Below are positions 16,563 to 24,204 of a stretch of DNA of 38,742 bases, in pieces. The stretch spans positions 1-38,742 of the forward strand of contig JAUWBD010000023.1 in NCBI GenBank assembly GCA_030605125.1, written 5' to 3'. This DNA comes from Verrucomicrobiota bacterium. GTDB lineage: Bacteria; Verrucomicrobiota; Verrucomicrobiia; Opitutales; Opitutaceae. How positions within the stretch are numbered: the first letter of the stretch is position 1; each line of letters starts with the position of its first letter. Both the position numbers and the translations under genes were made by a program. Below the pieces are notes generated by a model that was not told where the DNA came from, did not search any database, and saw only the letters and a program-made list of their open reading frames with translations.

Positions 16563-16787
16563 GAGAGAACGGTGGACCGAGGGCAAGACCAAGCGGCGAA
16601 TCGGCGAGAACGCGCCGGCCAGTTGCGAAGGAAGCGGGGAAAGCGGGAAGCGCACGCGATCCGAGCCAGTGCCGCGCGCTCCCCGACCGGGCCAACCGAT
16701 TATGATCAACCGCCAGAAAGGGCTGACGAAGTGCCGGAACCCGGGGCGCCCGGTCGGGTCGTGCGCACGAGTTCCCGCCTTCCCGCT

Positions 16788-17516
16788 CTACCCGTGTCGG
16801 TCGGCTCCTTCGAGCAACGCGCGCAAGGTTGCGCGATATGTGCGACCGACCGGGATCACCGACGCGTCGCGAAGCACCAGCTCCAGGTCGCCATGCGGCG
16901 TGGTGCGCATCTCGCGCACCCAATCGAGTCGCACCAGGTGGGCGCGGTGCACCTGCACAAACGCCGAAGGCGGCGCGAGCGCGATCCAGTCCTTGAGCGT
17001 GCGCAGCACGAGGCAGGCCCCCCCCTCGAGGAGCGAGACGCGGGTGTAGTTGCCCTCGGCGCCGATGCAGCCGATCTCGCGCCACGGCACGAGGCGGGCG
17101 GCGCCGGCCGCACGGATCAAGGTAAACTCCGCCGCGGCATCGCCGCGCGATCGAGGCGACGACGCCGGCAGGGCGGCGGACCAACGCCGCAGGCTGTCGG
17201 CGAGCCGCGCCGGCCGCACGGGCTTGAGCAGGTAGTCGAGGACGTTGCACTCGAAGCCGCGCACCGCGAAACCGTCGTGCGCCGTGACCAGCACCACGCG
17301 GGGAGCGGGCGGCGGCACGCGCTCAAGAAAATCAAACCCGCTCTCGCCGCGCATCTGCACATCAAGAAACACGAGGTCCGGCCGCAGCTCCGCGGTGAGC
17401 GCGAGCGCGTCGGCGATGTTTTCGGCCTCCCCCACCACCTCGACCGGATGCTCGGCGAGCAGGCGACGCAACTCGACGCGCGCGAGGCGCTCGTCGTCCA
17501 CCAGCAGCACCTTCAT
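16788..17516 (-). CDS. LytTR-family response regulator
   Basis: The product has 242 residues. The receiver domain (about 1-120) has the acidic pair Asp7-Asp8, phospho-acceptor Asp52 in FLDVQM, Thr78 and Lys98 in YLLKP. The LytTR DNA-binding domain covers about 135-238, with typical strings EGNYTRVSLLEG, FVQVHRAHLVRLDWV and IPVGRTYRATLRALL. Proteins of this AlgR/AgrA/LytR class bind direct repeats near promoters and often control surface or secreted products. The ATG overlaps the kinase stop codon by 4 bp, so the pair is co-translated. The next gene downstream starts the secreted five-gene cassette, a natural regulatory target, but I found no clear repeated LytTR site upstream of it. Confidence 0.95.
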   Translation of the reverse strand: MKVLLVDDERLARVELRRLLAEHPVEVVGEAENIADALALTAELRPDLVFLDVQMRGESGFDFLERVPPPAPRVVLVTAHDGFAVRGFECNVLDYLLKPVRPARLADSLRRWSAALPASSPRSRGDAAAEFTLIRAAGAARLVPWREIGCIGAEGNYTRVSLLEGGACLVLRTLKDWIALAPPSAFVQVHRAHLVRLDWVREMRTTPHGDLELVLRDASVIPVGRTYRATLRALLEGADRHG

Positions 17517-19147
17517 GCCTGCACCTCCCGCAGTTCCGGGAGCTCGAGGATCACGCGCACCCAGCCCAAATCGTGGCGGACCTTGAGGCTCGCGGCGTCA
17601 CCCGCGAGCAAGGCCAGGCGGCGGCGCACGTTTTCCAGGCCAAGCCCGGTCCCGGAGGCGGCCGAGGCGGCGCGCCAGCGACCGGTGTTGGCCACCTCGA
17701 CGCGCAGGCGCCCTTCGGCGCGGGAGACGGCGATGCGCAGCTCGAACGGGCCGCGGCTTTGCTCGAAACCGTGCCGCACCGCGTTCTCGACGAGCGGCTG
17801 GAGCGAGAACGCCGGCAGCGCTAGGTCCAGCGTCTCCTCGGCGTCGGCTTCGAAACGGACCGCGAGCGCGGGACCGTGCCTCATCTGCTCGATGGCCAGG
17901 TATTGACGTGCGTGAGCCCACTCCTCGCGCAGGGAAACGCTGTCGGACTTCCGGGTGGTGAGCGCGGAGCGAAAGTAGTCGGACAGCTCGGTGAGCATCT
18001 CGCGCGACACATCGGTGGACACGGCGCGAATGGAGTTGAGACAATTGAAGAGAAAATGGGGCTCGATTTGGTAACGCAGGGCCTCGAGCCGGGCACGCTC
18101 CTCACGACGCGCCGCCTCGCTCGCCCGCTCGCGCTCCTCGCCGAGGCGGGCCATCGCATCGGCGCGCTCCCGCCCCAGCGCGGCGAGCAAAAGGCCGCCC
18201 GCGCCGACCACGAAGCCGAAAACCTGCAGGTAACGCAGAGTCACCTCCATCTGCCCGGCCGGCAGCAGCGGCGCATGCACGATCACCGCGGCGTAAAAAA
18301 GGCCCACGATCCACAACAACGCCGCGGCCACCGCCTTCACGCCAAAGCGCAGCGCGGCCCAAAGCACGAAGGGGAGCACGAGAAACGCCAGCGCCACCCC
18401 CGGGCCCGCCCGAAACAAGGCCCACACGCCGAACCAGCTCATCAGCAGCCCCGCCACGAGCCACGCGAGCGCGGGCCACGTGACCCGGAAACGCCGCACG
18501 CGTCCCGGATCGGCCAAGAGGAGGCCGGGCGCGATCAACACTATGCTCGTCGCGTTGGCGAAACCCCACACGACCGCCGCCTCAAGGTAGTGCTCCCACG
18601 GCAGCCGCGCCTGCACGCAAAGGGTGAACGCTCCCGGCAGGGCGCTGGCCAAGGGAGTCAACAAGGCGGCGCCGAGAAAAAACAGGACCCCTCGACGCGT
18701 ATTCAATATGCCATTACGCACTCTCGCCCGGCCCAACACCCAGACGAACGCCAGGGCCTCGCCGAGATTGCCGAACGCGTTCACGACGCTCGGCGCCCAA
18801 GGCCGCCCGAGCCAAAGTTGGCTCAGCAGGGTTCCGAGCAGAACGGCCGGCCAGGCACCCGCCCCCAGGCGTAATAGCCCGACGACATGCACCGCCGTCG
18901 CCGGCCAAAGAAGATTCTCCACCCCGGCGCTCAACCCGTCGGGCCACAAGGCTCGCGAGAGAAGCATCGGGAACAGCGAACTGAAGAGCGAAAGCAGGCC
19001 GAAGAGCAGGAGCTTGGAACCGAAACGATCTGACCATCGCGCCCGCTCCCCCGCCGGCGCCTCCAACGCTCCAGCAGCCGAGGCGGGAGCGATCAACGAG
19101 CGCCGCGCCAACGTGGTCCAATTGGTAATATGGGAAAAAAACCCCAT
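17513..19147 (-). CDS. LytS-type sensor histidine kinase with MASE1-like membrane domain
   Basis: From the ATG at 19147 the product has 544 residues. About eight hydrophobic segments fill residues 40-320, in a MASE1-like arrangement that starts LLLFGLLSLFSSLFPMLL. A short coiled linker follows, then the His_kinase domain (PF06580 type) with RYQIEPHFLFNCLNSIR; His364 is the phospho-acceptor. The ATP-binding domain has the N box LQPLVENAVRHG and the glycine box GTGLGLENVRRRL. It should phosphorylate the adjacent LytTR regulator; the signal is unknown. The start is uncertain: a GTG at 19204 is possible, and the ATG at 19147 lies in the loop of a terminator-like hairpin, so a downstream TTG (19111 or 19096) may be the real start. 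None has a Shine-Dalgarno. Confidence 0.92.
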   Translation of the reverse strand: MGFFSHITNWTTLARRSLIAPASAAGALEAPAGERARWSDRFGSKLLLFGLLSLFSSLFPMLLSRALWPDGLSAGVENLLWPATAVHVVGLLRLGAGAWPAVLLGTLLSQLWLGRPWAPSVVNAFGNLGEALAFVWVLGRARVRNGILNTRRGVLFFLGAALLTPLASALPGAFTLCVQARLPWEHYLEAAVVWGFANATSIVLIAPGLLLADPGRVRRFRVTWPALAWLVAGLLMSWFGVWALFRAGPGVALAFLVLPFVLWAALRFGVKAVAAALLWIVGLFYAAVIVHAPLLPAGQMEVTLRYLQVFGFVVGAGGLLLAALGRERADAMARLGEERERASEAARREERARLEALRYQIEPHFLFNCLNSIRAVSTDVSREMLTELSDYFRSALTTRKSDSVSLREEWAHARQYLAIEQMRHGPALAVRFEADAEETLDLALPAFSLQPLVENAVRHGFEQSRGPFELRIAVSRAEGRLRVEVANTGRWRAASAASGTGLGLENVRRRLALLAGDAASLKVRHDLGWVRVILELPELREVQA

Positions 19148-19164
19148 GTCCGGCTGGGGTTTTT
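19135..19164 (-). terminator. Terminator-like hairpin with T7 tract overlapping the kinase start
   Basis: On the minus strand a perfect 10-bp stem, AAAAACCCCA / TGGGGTTTTT, with loop GCCGGACA, runs into seven consecutive T. It lies about 120-150 bp after the stop of the Minf_1886-family gene and fits an intrinsic terminator for it. The annotated kinase ATG (19147) is in the loop, so it could also be an attenuator or the kinase may begin further downstream. The stem is symmetric, so a weaker plus-strand terminator is possible too. Confidence 0.65.
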
Positions 19165-19282
19165 GCGAGGTTCGGCTCCCGGCGCAATAGAAGCACCCCG
19201 CCACCAGCCGCGCAGCCGCAGAATCACATTCTTCTTACACAACGCCTCCCACGCTCGCTACTTTCGGAAAAAACAGACCAGC

Positions 19283-19750
19283 CTACTCCGTCTCCGCCAC
19301 GCTCGGGATCGGCAGGCGGCGAGCGCGCGGCCGGAAGGGCGCGTCAAAGGCTTCCTCGAAGGAAAACACATCGGCGAAATCCTCCCGCTTATCCGAGTCG
19401 GTTTTACTAAAAACGTTATATTCTATGAAATTATAAACGATGTCTCCGAAGTGGATCGTCTCGCTGACGCCCCACGCGTTCAACACGGTCCGGGCCAACG
19501 GGCCATACTGCTCCAGCGCATAGTCGCGAAGCCCTTCGGCAAGCTCGCGGCCGGTCACATGCCGGGAGACCTTCGCCCGAGCCGAGTCGCGCTTTTTCAG
19601 CTCCTTCACCGTGTGCTCCAGACCGTCGCGCACAAAGGCATAGGCCTGCCGGTCGAAGCGGGGATCCTCCTTGCGGATGAGGGCAATGATCTCGTTCACG
19701 TCCAATTCGGGCATCGAATACGGCAAACTGAAAGAATCGCCTTCGGCCAC
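19283..19750 (-). CDS. Minf_1886 family conserved protein
   Basis: The product has 155 residues. Family landmarks are visible: AYAFVRDGLEHT, HVTGRELAEGLRDYALEQYGPLARTVL, WGVSETIHFGDIVYNFIE, then SKTDSDKREDFADVF and FEEAFD. This is the TIGR04138/Minf_1886 family, about 130-150 residues, conserved in Verrucomicrobia and Planctomycetes, with no known function. The GTG at 19750 is chosen because AGGA lies 4 bases upstream; an ATG at 19714 is an alternative. There is no signal peptide or membrane segment, so it should be cytoplasmic. A 39-bp stretch inside the gene (19401-19439) is only about 20% GC and contains a TATAAT on the minus strand, in strong contrast to the rest of the window. Confidence 0.9.
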   Translation of the reverse strand: MAEGDSFSLPYSMPELDVNEIIALIRKEDPRFDRQAYAFVRDGLEHTVKELKKRDSARAKVSRHVTGRELAEGLRDYALEQYGPLARTVLNAWGVSETIHFGDIVYNFIEYNVFSKTDSDKREDFADVFSFEEAFDAPFRPRARRLPIPSVAETE

Positions 19751-19885
19751 GCAATCCTGAGCTAAAAATGCGGTGCCCGGGGAGGCCTCCTCACGTAATA
19801 CTACCCACCACTACACTTCCTTTACAGTTTGTGTTTCAACTGGGTGACAACAGCCTCGCCCACGTCCGCCTCAGAAGGAAAACCC

Positions 19886-20422
19886 ATGATCGCCTCCACC
19901 CAAACCAATCACCCGCTGCACAACAGCGGCGAAACTCTCGACCCGCATGCCCGGGTCGAGGCGGCTTGCGCGCGCTTGCGCGAGGCCGGTCTGCGCATCA
20001 CCCAGCCGCGGATCGCGATTCTCGGAGTCCTCATCGCGCGCGGTCAACCGGTGAGCATCGAGCAGATCCACGGCGAGCTGCGCAACCGTTCCTGCGATCT
20101 CGTCACCGTCTATCGCTGCCTCGCCGCCTTCGAGGAAATCGGCCTCGTGCGCCGCTCCTTCTACCACAACGGCACCAGCCTCTATCAGCTCAGCGACCGC
20201 AAAGACACCGTCTATCACGTCGTCTCCAAGGACGGCAGCGACATCCGCTCGCTCGACGCCGAAACCAACGCCCGCCTCGCCGCCGCGATCAAACAAGTCG
20301 AAGAACAACTCAAAGCCGAAGGCTACGGCGACGTGAGCCACGTGCTCGAGTTCTTCGCCAAGGCCCCCGAGGCCGCCGACCGCGCCCGCGCCGGCCAGGC
20401 CAAGGTGCCCGCCACCGCCTGA
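19886..20422 (+). CDS. Fur-family transcriptional regulator lacking the usual metal site
   Basis: The product has 178 residues. The start is the ATG at 19886, with AAGGA at 19875-19879 and 6-base spacing; an upstream in-frame GTG (19829) lacks this. The winged helix is clear: RLREAGLRITQPRIAILGVL, then VSIEQIHGELRNRSCDLVTVYRCLAAFEEIGLVRR. In Fur, PerR and Zur the next segment is a His-rich HHDHxxCxxCG motif. Here it reads YHVVSKDGSDIRSLDAET, with one His and no Cys pair. The dimerisation region (VEEQLKAEGYGDVSHVLEFFAK) is kept, but the CxxC zinc site is absent at the C-terminus as well. It may sense something other than Fe or Zn, or be constitutive. It is monocistronic with a strong terminator downstream. 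Confidence 0.9.
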   Translation: MIASTQTNHPLHNSGETLDPHARVEAACARLREAGLRITQPRIAILGVLIARGQPVSIEQIHGELRNRSCDLVTVYRCLAAFEEIGLVRRSFYHNGTSLYQLSDRKDTVYHVVSKDGSDIRSLDAETNARLAAAIKQVEEQLKAEGYGDVSHVLEFFAKAPEAADRARAGQAKVPATA

Positions 20423-20457
20423 GTTCTCACACGAGACACGCCTCCCGAACCCTTCCA

Positions 20458-20484
20458 GCCGCCCGGTCCTCCGGGCGGCTTTTT
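20458..20484 (+). terminator. Rho-independent terminator after the Fur-family gene
   Basis: A perfect 9-bp stem GCCGCCCGG / CCGGGCGGC with loop TCCT is followed at once by TTTTT. It starts 36 bp after the regulator stop codon. This is the clearest intrinsic terminator in the window. Confidence 0.93.
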
Positions 20485-20594
20485 CGTGTCAGTCCTTGCC
20501 CCCGAGATACACGGGCGGGCGGCGGAGTGGCGGCTTGTGCGGCGCCCCTCCGACGGAGAGCAAAGACCCGCGCGACCTGAAAGCGGGCCGGAGG

Positions 20595-22082
20595 CTAGGC
20601 TTGTCCGGAGACAAAAACGCGCTCGGGCCGGGCAAACTCGTCCTCCATCACCGGAGGCAGCCGCCACACGGCGTCGCCGGCGCGGTTGGAAAAATACAGG
20701 TGGGATTCCGAAGGTTGCCGCGTGTCGCCATCCGCCCAGAACGCATAAAACTCGGGGTGCGCGTCGAGCGGGCGCCGGAGGTGGGTGTGGTTGCGGACGC
20801 TCTGCCTCGTGAGCACCCGCTCACACCGCCAGGTGGCGCCTTGGTCGTTGCTGATCCAGTATTCGATCTCCCCGCCGGGATTGAAGCGTTGCGGCCCGGG
20901 CGCCGCGGAGCCCGCGATCCGCCACAGGTCGTCGCGCTCGAGATAAAGCGAGCCCATGTCGTAGTTGTTGTCGCTCTCGAGGATCAGGTGAAAGGCCCAC
21001 TCGCTGCCCGTCCACCGGGCGATGCGCCACTGGTGCGGACCGTTTTGCGGCCCGGGCCGCCAGCCGCGGGAAACGACGTAGTGAATAACTGGATACCCCT
21101 TGGGGTCGAACGCCAGGTCCTTGATGTAAACCAGGAGCCCCTCGGCCTGGTAATCCCGGACGAGGCAGGGGTGGCGAACGCTCGTGACGGGCAGGTCCAC
21201 CGGCTCGCCGGCCGCCGTCGTCCACGTGCGCCCCAGATCGCGGGACTCGACGTAGTAGAGATTGGTCCTCGCATCGAGCCCCCCTTCCTCGGGATGCAGA
21301 TCGAAAGCCGTGGCCACGCGCCCGTCCACCGTCTCGGAGGTCTGGTAATGGCCCTGCATCATGTGGGCGATGAGCCGCGACTCCCCCCACGTGCGACCGT
21401 CGGGACTGAACCGAAAGGAAATGCTGCGCCCCTTGCATGCCGCGGCCGATCCCGCGTAATCGGTGAAAAACATCGAGAGTCCGCGGCCCGCCATCCAGCG
21501 AAGCTGCGGATAGGCGAACAGCCCCTCCTCCACTGTTTCGAAGCGGCTGATATCGTAGGGGGCGAGGCTGCGATGGACAAAAGACGGAGTGGTCCACCGG
21601 CCGTGGGAGGGCGAAAAGACCCAGATAAACCCATCATCGTCGATGGTCAGCACCGGGTTGTCGTGCGGATCGGCGGTCCACTTGTCGAAGATCACGGTGG
21701 GGCGGGGCACGAGGCCGGTCACATGATCATAATAACTGATCATATGAAGCAGCTCCCCGGGCCCGAAGTCCCAGCGAGAGCCCCTGTCCCCGATGCGCGC
21801 GAGGCTCTCTCGCGTGGTGCCGCCCCAGACGAAAAAGGTCTTCTTCACCTCGGGCCGATATAGGGCGAACGGGCTGTGCTGCACCGGATAGGTGGCGAGA
21901 CCTCCGCTGTATTTGTATCCATAGTCGTCCAAAAAGGGCGACTGGCCCCACCAGATGCCTCGGTAGCCGTCGCCCTTCGTGCAAAAGCAGGACTGTCGCG
22001 AGGGACGCGGCATCACTTTGCCTTGGGCGGGATCCTCGCCCAATCGACGAGGCGCAGGCGCGGGAGGCGGAGTCGGTTGCAT
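20595..22082 (-). CDS. BNR_4 repeat-containing protein (possible polysaccharide lyase or sialidase-fold protein)
   Basis: From the ATG at 22082 the product has 495 residues; an ATG at 22013, with AAGG upstream, and a TTG at 22118 are alternatives. No signal peptide is visible. The N-terminal GDGYRGIWWG, YKYSGGLATYP, His69 and KTFFVWGGTT are hallmarks of the BNR_4 family (PF15892), a beta-propeller fold. It includes Asp-box-like strings such as RFSPDGRTWGESRL, ESRDLGRTWTT and ISNDQGATWRCE. Some BNR_4 proteins are ulvan lyases (PL24/PL25); others are uncharacterised. The nearby GH88/105-like gene, which normally acts on lyase products, makes a lyase role attractive, but catalytic residues could not be assigned. 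An 11-bp LacI-type operator lies 49 bp upstream, just after the lacI stop codon. Confidence 0.85.
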   Translation of the reverse strand: MQPTPPPAPAPRRLGEDPAQGKVMPRPSRQSCFCTKGDGYRGIWWGQSPFLDDYGYKYSGGLATYPVQHSPFALYRPEVKKTFFVWGGTTRESLARIGDRGSRWDFGPGELLHMISYYDHVTGLVPRPTVIFDKWTADPHDNPVLTIDDDGFIWVFSPSHGRWTTPSFVHRSLAPYDISRFETVEEGLFAYPQLRWMAGRGLSMFFTDYAGSAAACKGRSISFRFSPDGRTWGESRLIAHMMQGHYQTSETVDGRVATAFDLHPEEGGLDARTNLYYVESRDLGRTWTTAAGEPVDLPVTSVRHPCLVRDYQAEGLLVYIKDLAFDPKGYPVIHYVVSRGWRPGPQNGPHQWRIARWTGSEWAFHLILESDNNYDMGSLYLERDDLWRIAGSAAPGPQRFNPGGEIEYWISNDQGATWRCERVLTRQSVRNHTHLRRPLDAHPEFYAFWADGDTRQPSESHLYFSNRAGDAVWRLPPVMEDEFARPERVFVSGQA

Positions 22083-22130
22083 GCGCGCATGATCCGATGG
22101 CGGGAAAATGCGCGGCAACGCACCTGACGA

Positions 22131-22141
22131 GTTAACCTAAC
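22131..22141 (-). promoter_or_regulatory. Putative LacI operator copy 1, upstream of the BNR_4 gene
   Basis: GTTAGGTTAAC on the minus strand (GTTAACCTAAC on plus), with half-sites GTTA and TAAC around a 3-bp centre. It is identical to copies at 23166-23176 and 27771-27781. It overlaps the lacI stop codon and lies 49 bp before the BNR_4 ATG. Confidence 0.75.
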
Positions 22142-23159
22142 CAACACGCGGCACGGGCAGCACGGAGGGGCCCGGCTTCCAGCTCCCGGCCACCAGCACC
22201 GTTTTGGGAACCGCGGGGACGCCCGTCTTGCCGACGGCCAGCTCCCCGGCGACGACATCCACGGCGGCGGCGCCGATCTGCTCGAGATGGTGATTCACCC
22301 CCGCGAGGCGGGACTCGGTGCCATTGATGTCCGCAAACCCGCAGTCCCGGGGAACCTCGACTCCGCCCCGCCGCAGCCAGTCGTGGGCCTCGGCCATGCT
22401 GATAACGGCGTCGGGCCGCTTCTGATCAAACCAACGTAGAAACGTCTTCTCCGACCAGTCGTCCGCGATGAGCGGGGCGAGACGATACTTGTTGGACACG
22501 CCGGCTTGGGCGACCGCGAAGGCCCCCTGCCAAAGATGGTTCACCCGCTGATCCAGCAGACGGGGAAGACAGAGTCCGATGCGCCGGTAACCCAGCGACC
22601 AGAGCGCCTGCCACACCACTTGCAGGCTCTGGAACTGATCGCTCGCGGCCCGGTGCAGAATCGGCGTGGGCAAGGAGTAGCCGCAGCAAACCGCCGCAAA
22701 GCGATCCCACGGCAAGGCCGGAAAACTCTGCGGCCAACCCAGCGGCGCGACGATCACGCCACGGATCGCCCGATTATCCAGGATGGCGCCGAGCCGATGG
22801 GCGGAGAGCCCGGGCTCGTTCGCCCAGAACTCCTCGATCCGGTAGCCGAGGATGGACGCTCGTTCCGAGGCTCCGGCGTGGATCTCGCGACTCGCCGGAT
22901 TGTTCTTCCATCCGGCGCGGGTGGTGTGACTCGTCAGCCAGGCGATCGGCTCCGGTCCGGACAAACGACTGCCGCGCAGGCGCAACATCAGACGCGTGAC
23001 CACCGGATCCGGACGATACCCGAGCTTGGTCGCGATCGCGCAGACCCGCGCCCGCTCCTCCGCTGATATCCCGGGCTTCCCGCGAAGCGCGCGGGAAACC
23101 GTCATGATGCTGACTCCGGCGACCTCGGCTACATGGTGCAAGGTGACTCGCGGTTTCAT
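22137..23159 (-). CDS. LacI-family transcriptional regulator
   Basis: The product has 340 residues from an ATG. The N-terminal LacI helix-turn-helix reads TLHHVAEVAGVSIMTVSRALRG, followed by the hinge region. The periplasmic-binding-protein-like effector domain covers about 70-325, including RGVIVAPLGWP and a GYRRIGLCLP strand. Its gene lies between the AraC-type regulator and the BNR_4 gene, all on the minus strand. The 11-bp element GTTAGGTTAAC sits 7 bp upstream of its own start codon, upstream of the BNR_4 gene, and upstream of the first exported hydrolase gene. This suggests it represses itself and the locus until a sugar ligand binds. The ligand is unknown; a mono- or disaccharide from the locus substrate is the natural guess. 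Confidence 0.95.
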   Translation of the reverse strand: MKPRVTLHHVAEVAGVSIMTVSRALRGKPGISAEERARVCAIATKLGYRPDPVVTRLMLRLRGSRLSGPEPIAWLTSHTTRAGWKNNPASREIHAGASERASILGYRIEEFWANEPGLSAHRLGAILDNRAIRGVIVAPLGWPQSFPALPWDRFAAVCCGYSLPTPILHRAASDQFQSLQVVWQALWSLGYRRIGLCLPRLLDQRVNHLWQGAFAVAQAGVSNKYRLAPLIADDWSEKTFLRWFDQKRPDAVISMAEAHDWLRRGGVEVPRDCGFADINGTESRLAGVNHHLEQIGAAAVDVVAGELAVGKTGVPAVPKTVLVAGSWKPGPSVLPVPRVG

Positions 23160-23165
23160 GGACGC

Positions 23166-23176
23166 GTTAGGTTAAC
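23166..23176 (+). promoter_or_regulatory. Putative LacI operator copy 2, upstream of lacI
   Basis: GTTAGGTTAAC, exact copy, 7 bp upstream of the lacI ATG (minus strand gene). The match with the third copy extends leftwards (CGCGTTAGGTTAAC versus CCGCGTTAGGTTAAC). The position supports autorepression. Confidence 0.75.
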
Positions 23177-23253
23177 CCACACGGAGTCCCGCGCCGCCTT
23201 CGCCCCGCGTCAACCCCGCCTTTGTCCGCACCGCCATTCGCACCCGCGTCCGC

Positions 23254-24150
23254 TCAGTCTCGCTCGTGCCGCACGCGAAACCGGCTCGGCGACTCGCCCA
23301 TGCTCCGGGCGAACCAACTCGAAAACTGGCTCGGGTGGCCAAAGCCGACCTCGTGCGCGATCTCCTTCACCGTGCGGGCGTCCCCCTGCAAAAGCGTGCA
23401 GGCGGTCTCCAGGCGGCGACCGTTCCAGAAGCGCGCGGGCGTGATGCCGAGTTCGTGCCTCCACAGGCGATCCAGTTGCGCCGGGCTCAGGCCGCTGCGC
23501 GCCGCGAGCTCGGCGCGGGAGAACCTCGTGCGCAGACTCGCCAGCGCGAGCCGCTGCCGGGTGTCGCGCACCCGCGGATCGCGCACCGGCGGCGCCTCGT
23601 AGCACATGCCCGCCCGCTCCAGGAGCACGAGGAGGCGCGCCAAAAACGTGGTCGCCGCCGCCTGCAGCTCAACCGATTCGGCGAAGGTCGCAGGCTCGGA
23701 CAGCGGCGATATCTTCCCCCGCACCTTTGTTCGTCGCAGGACCGCGGTCGCGCGGAGCGCCCGCGCCGAGGCCTCGAGCTCCCGATCCGCCGTCAAGGTC
23801 ACCAGAGGCTCGCCGGTCCACGCCGCGGCGCTCGCAGGCGCCTCGATCAGAAAATGGATGGATAGGATTCGGGCGGACTCACTGAAGTCCTGAAACCGCT
23901 TTCCCGGCCGACACGCGATCCACTCGCCCGCGCCCGCCCGCCCCGCCCGGCCGTCCTTCCGCATCTTCACCGAGCCTTCGAGCAAGTGGAAGACCGTGAA
24001 CACCACGCCATGAAACCAGCCCTGCCGCCCTAGCGGAGGACCCTCGACGCAGCGGACCAGGGTCACGCGCAGACCATCCCAAAAACTCGACGGCGAAGCG
24101 GACTCGGACGACCCCATGCGCACTTTTCTAAACGAAATGCGCGGCGTCAT
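23254..24150 (-). CDS. AraC-family transcriptional regulator
   Basis: The product has 298 residues. The ATG at 24150 is chosen because GGAGG lies 4-5 bases upstream on the minus strand; an ATG at 24117 has no such site. The N-terminal half is a cupin-like sensing domain (FHGVVFTVFHLLEGSVKMRKDG). The C-terminal half has two AraC helix-turn-helix motifs: FSRAELAARSGLSPAQLDRLW, then TVKEIAHEVGFGHPSQFSSWFARSMGESPSRFR. It is divergent from the first GH-A hydrolase gene with only about 54 bp between starts, a compact arrangement in which one site could control both directions. An inverted repeat CCGCGG-TCGCG-CCGCGG (24170-24186) lies in this gap. It probably activates the locus in response to a sugar, alongside LacI. 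Confidence 0.93.
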   Translation of the reverse strand: MTPRISFRKVRMGSSESASPSSFWDGLRVTLVRCVEGPPLGRQGWFHGVVFTVFHLLEGSVKMRKDGRAGRAGAGEWIACRPGKRFQDFSESARILSIHFLIEAPASAAAWTGEPLVTLTADRELEASARALRATAVLRRTKVRGKISPLSEPATFAESVELQAAATTFLARLLVLLERAGMCYEAPPVRDPRVRDTRQRLALASLRTRFSRAELAARSGLSPAQLDRLWRHELGITPARFWNGRRLETACTLLQGDARTVKEIAHEVGFGHPSQFSSWFARSMGESPSRFRVRHERD

Positions 24151-24204
24151 AAAGCCTCCGTGATGTTCCCCGCGGTCGCGCCGCGGCAGCATGGCCGCGC
24201 CCTC

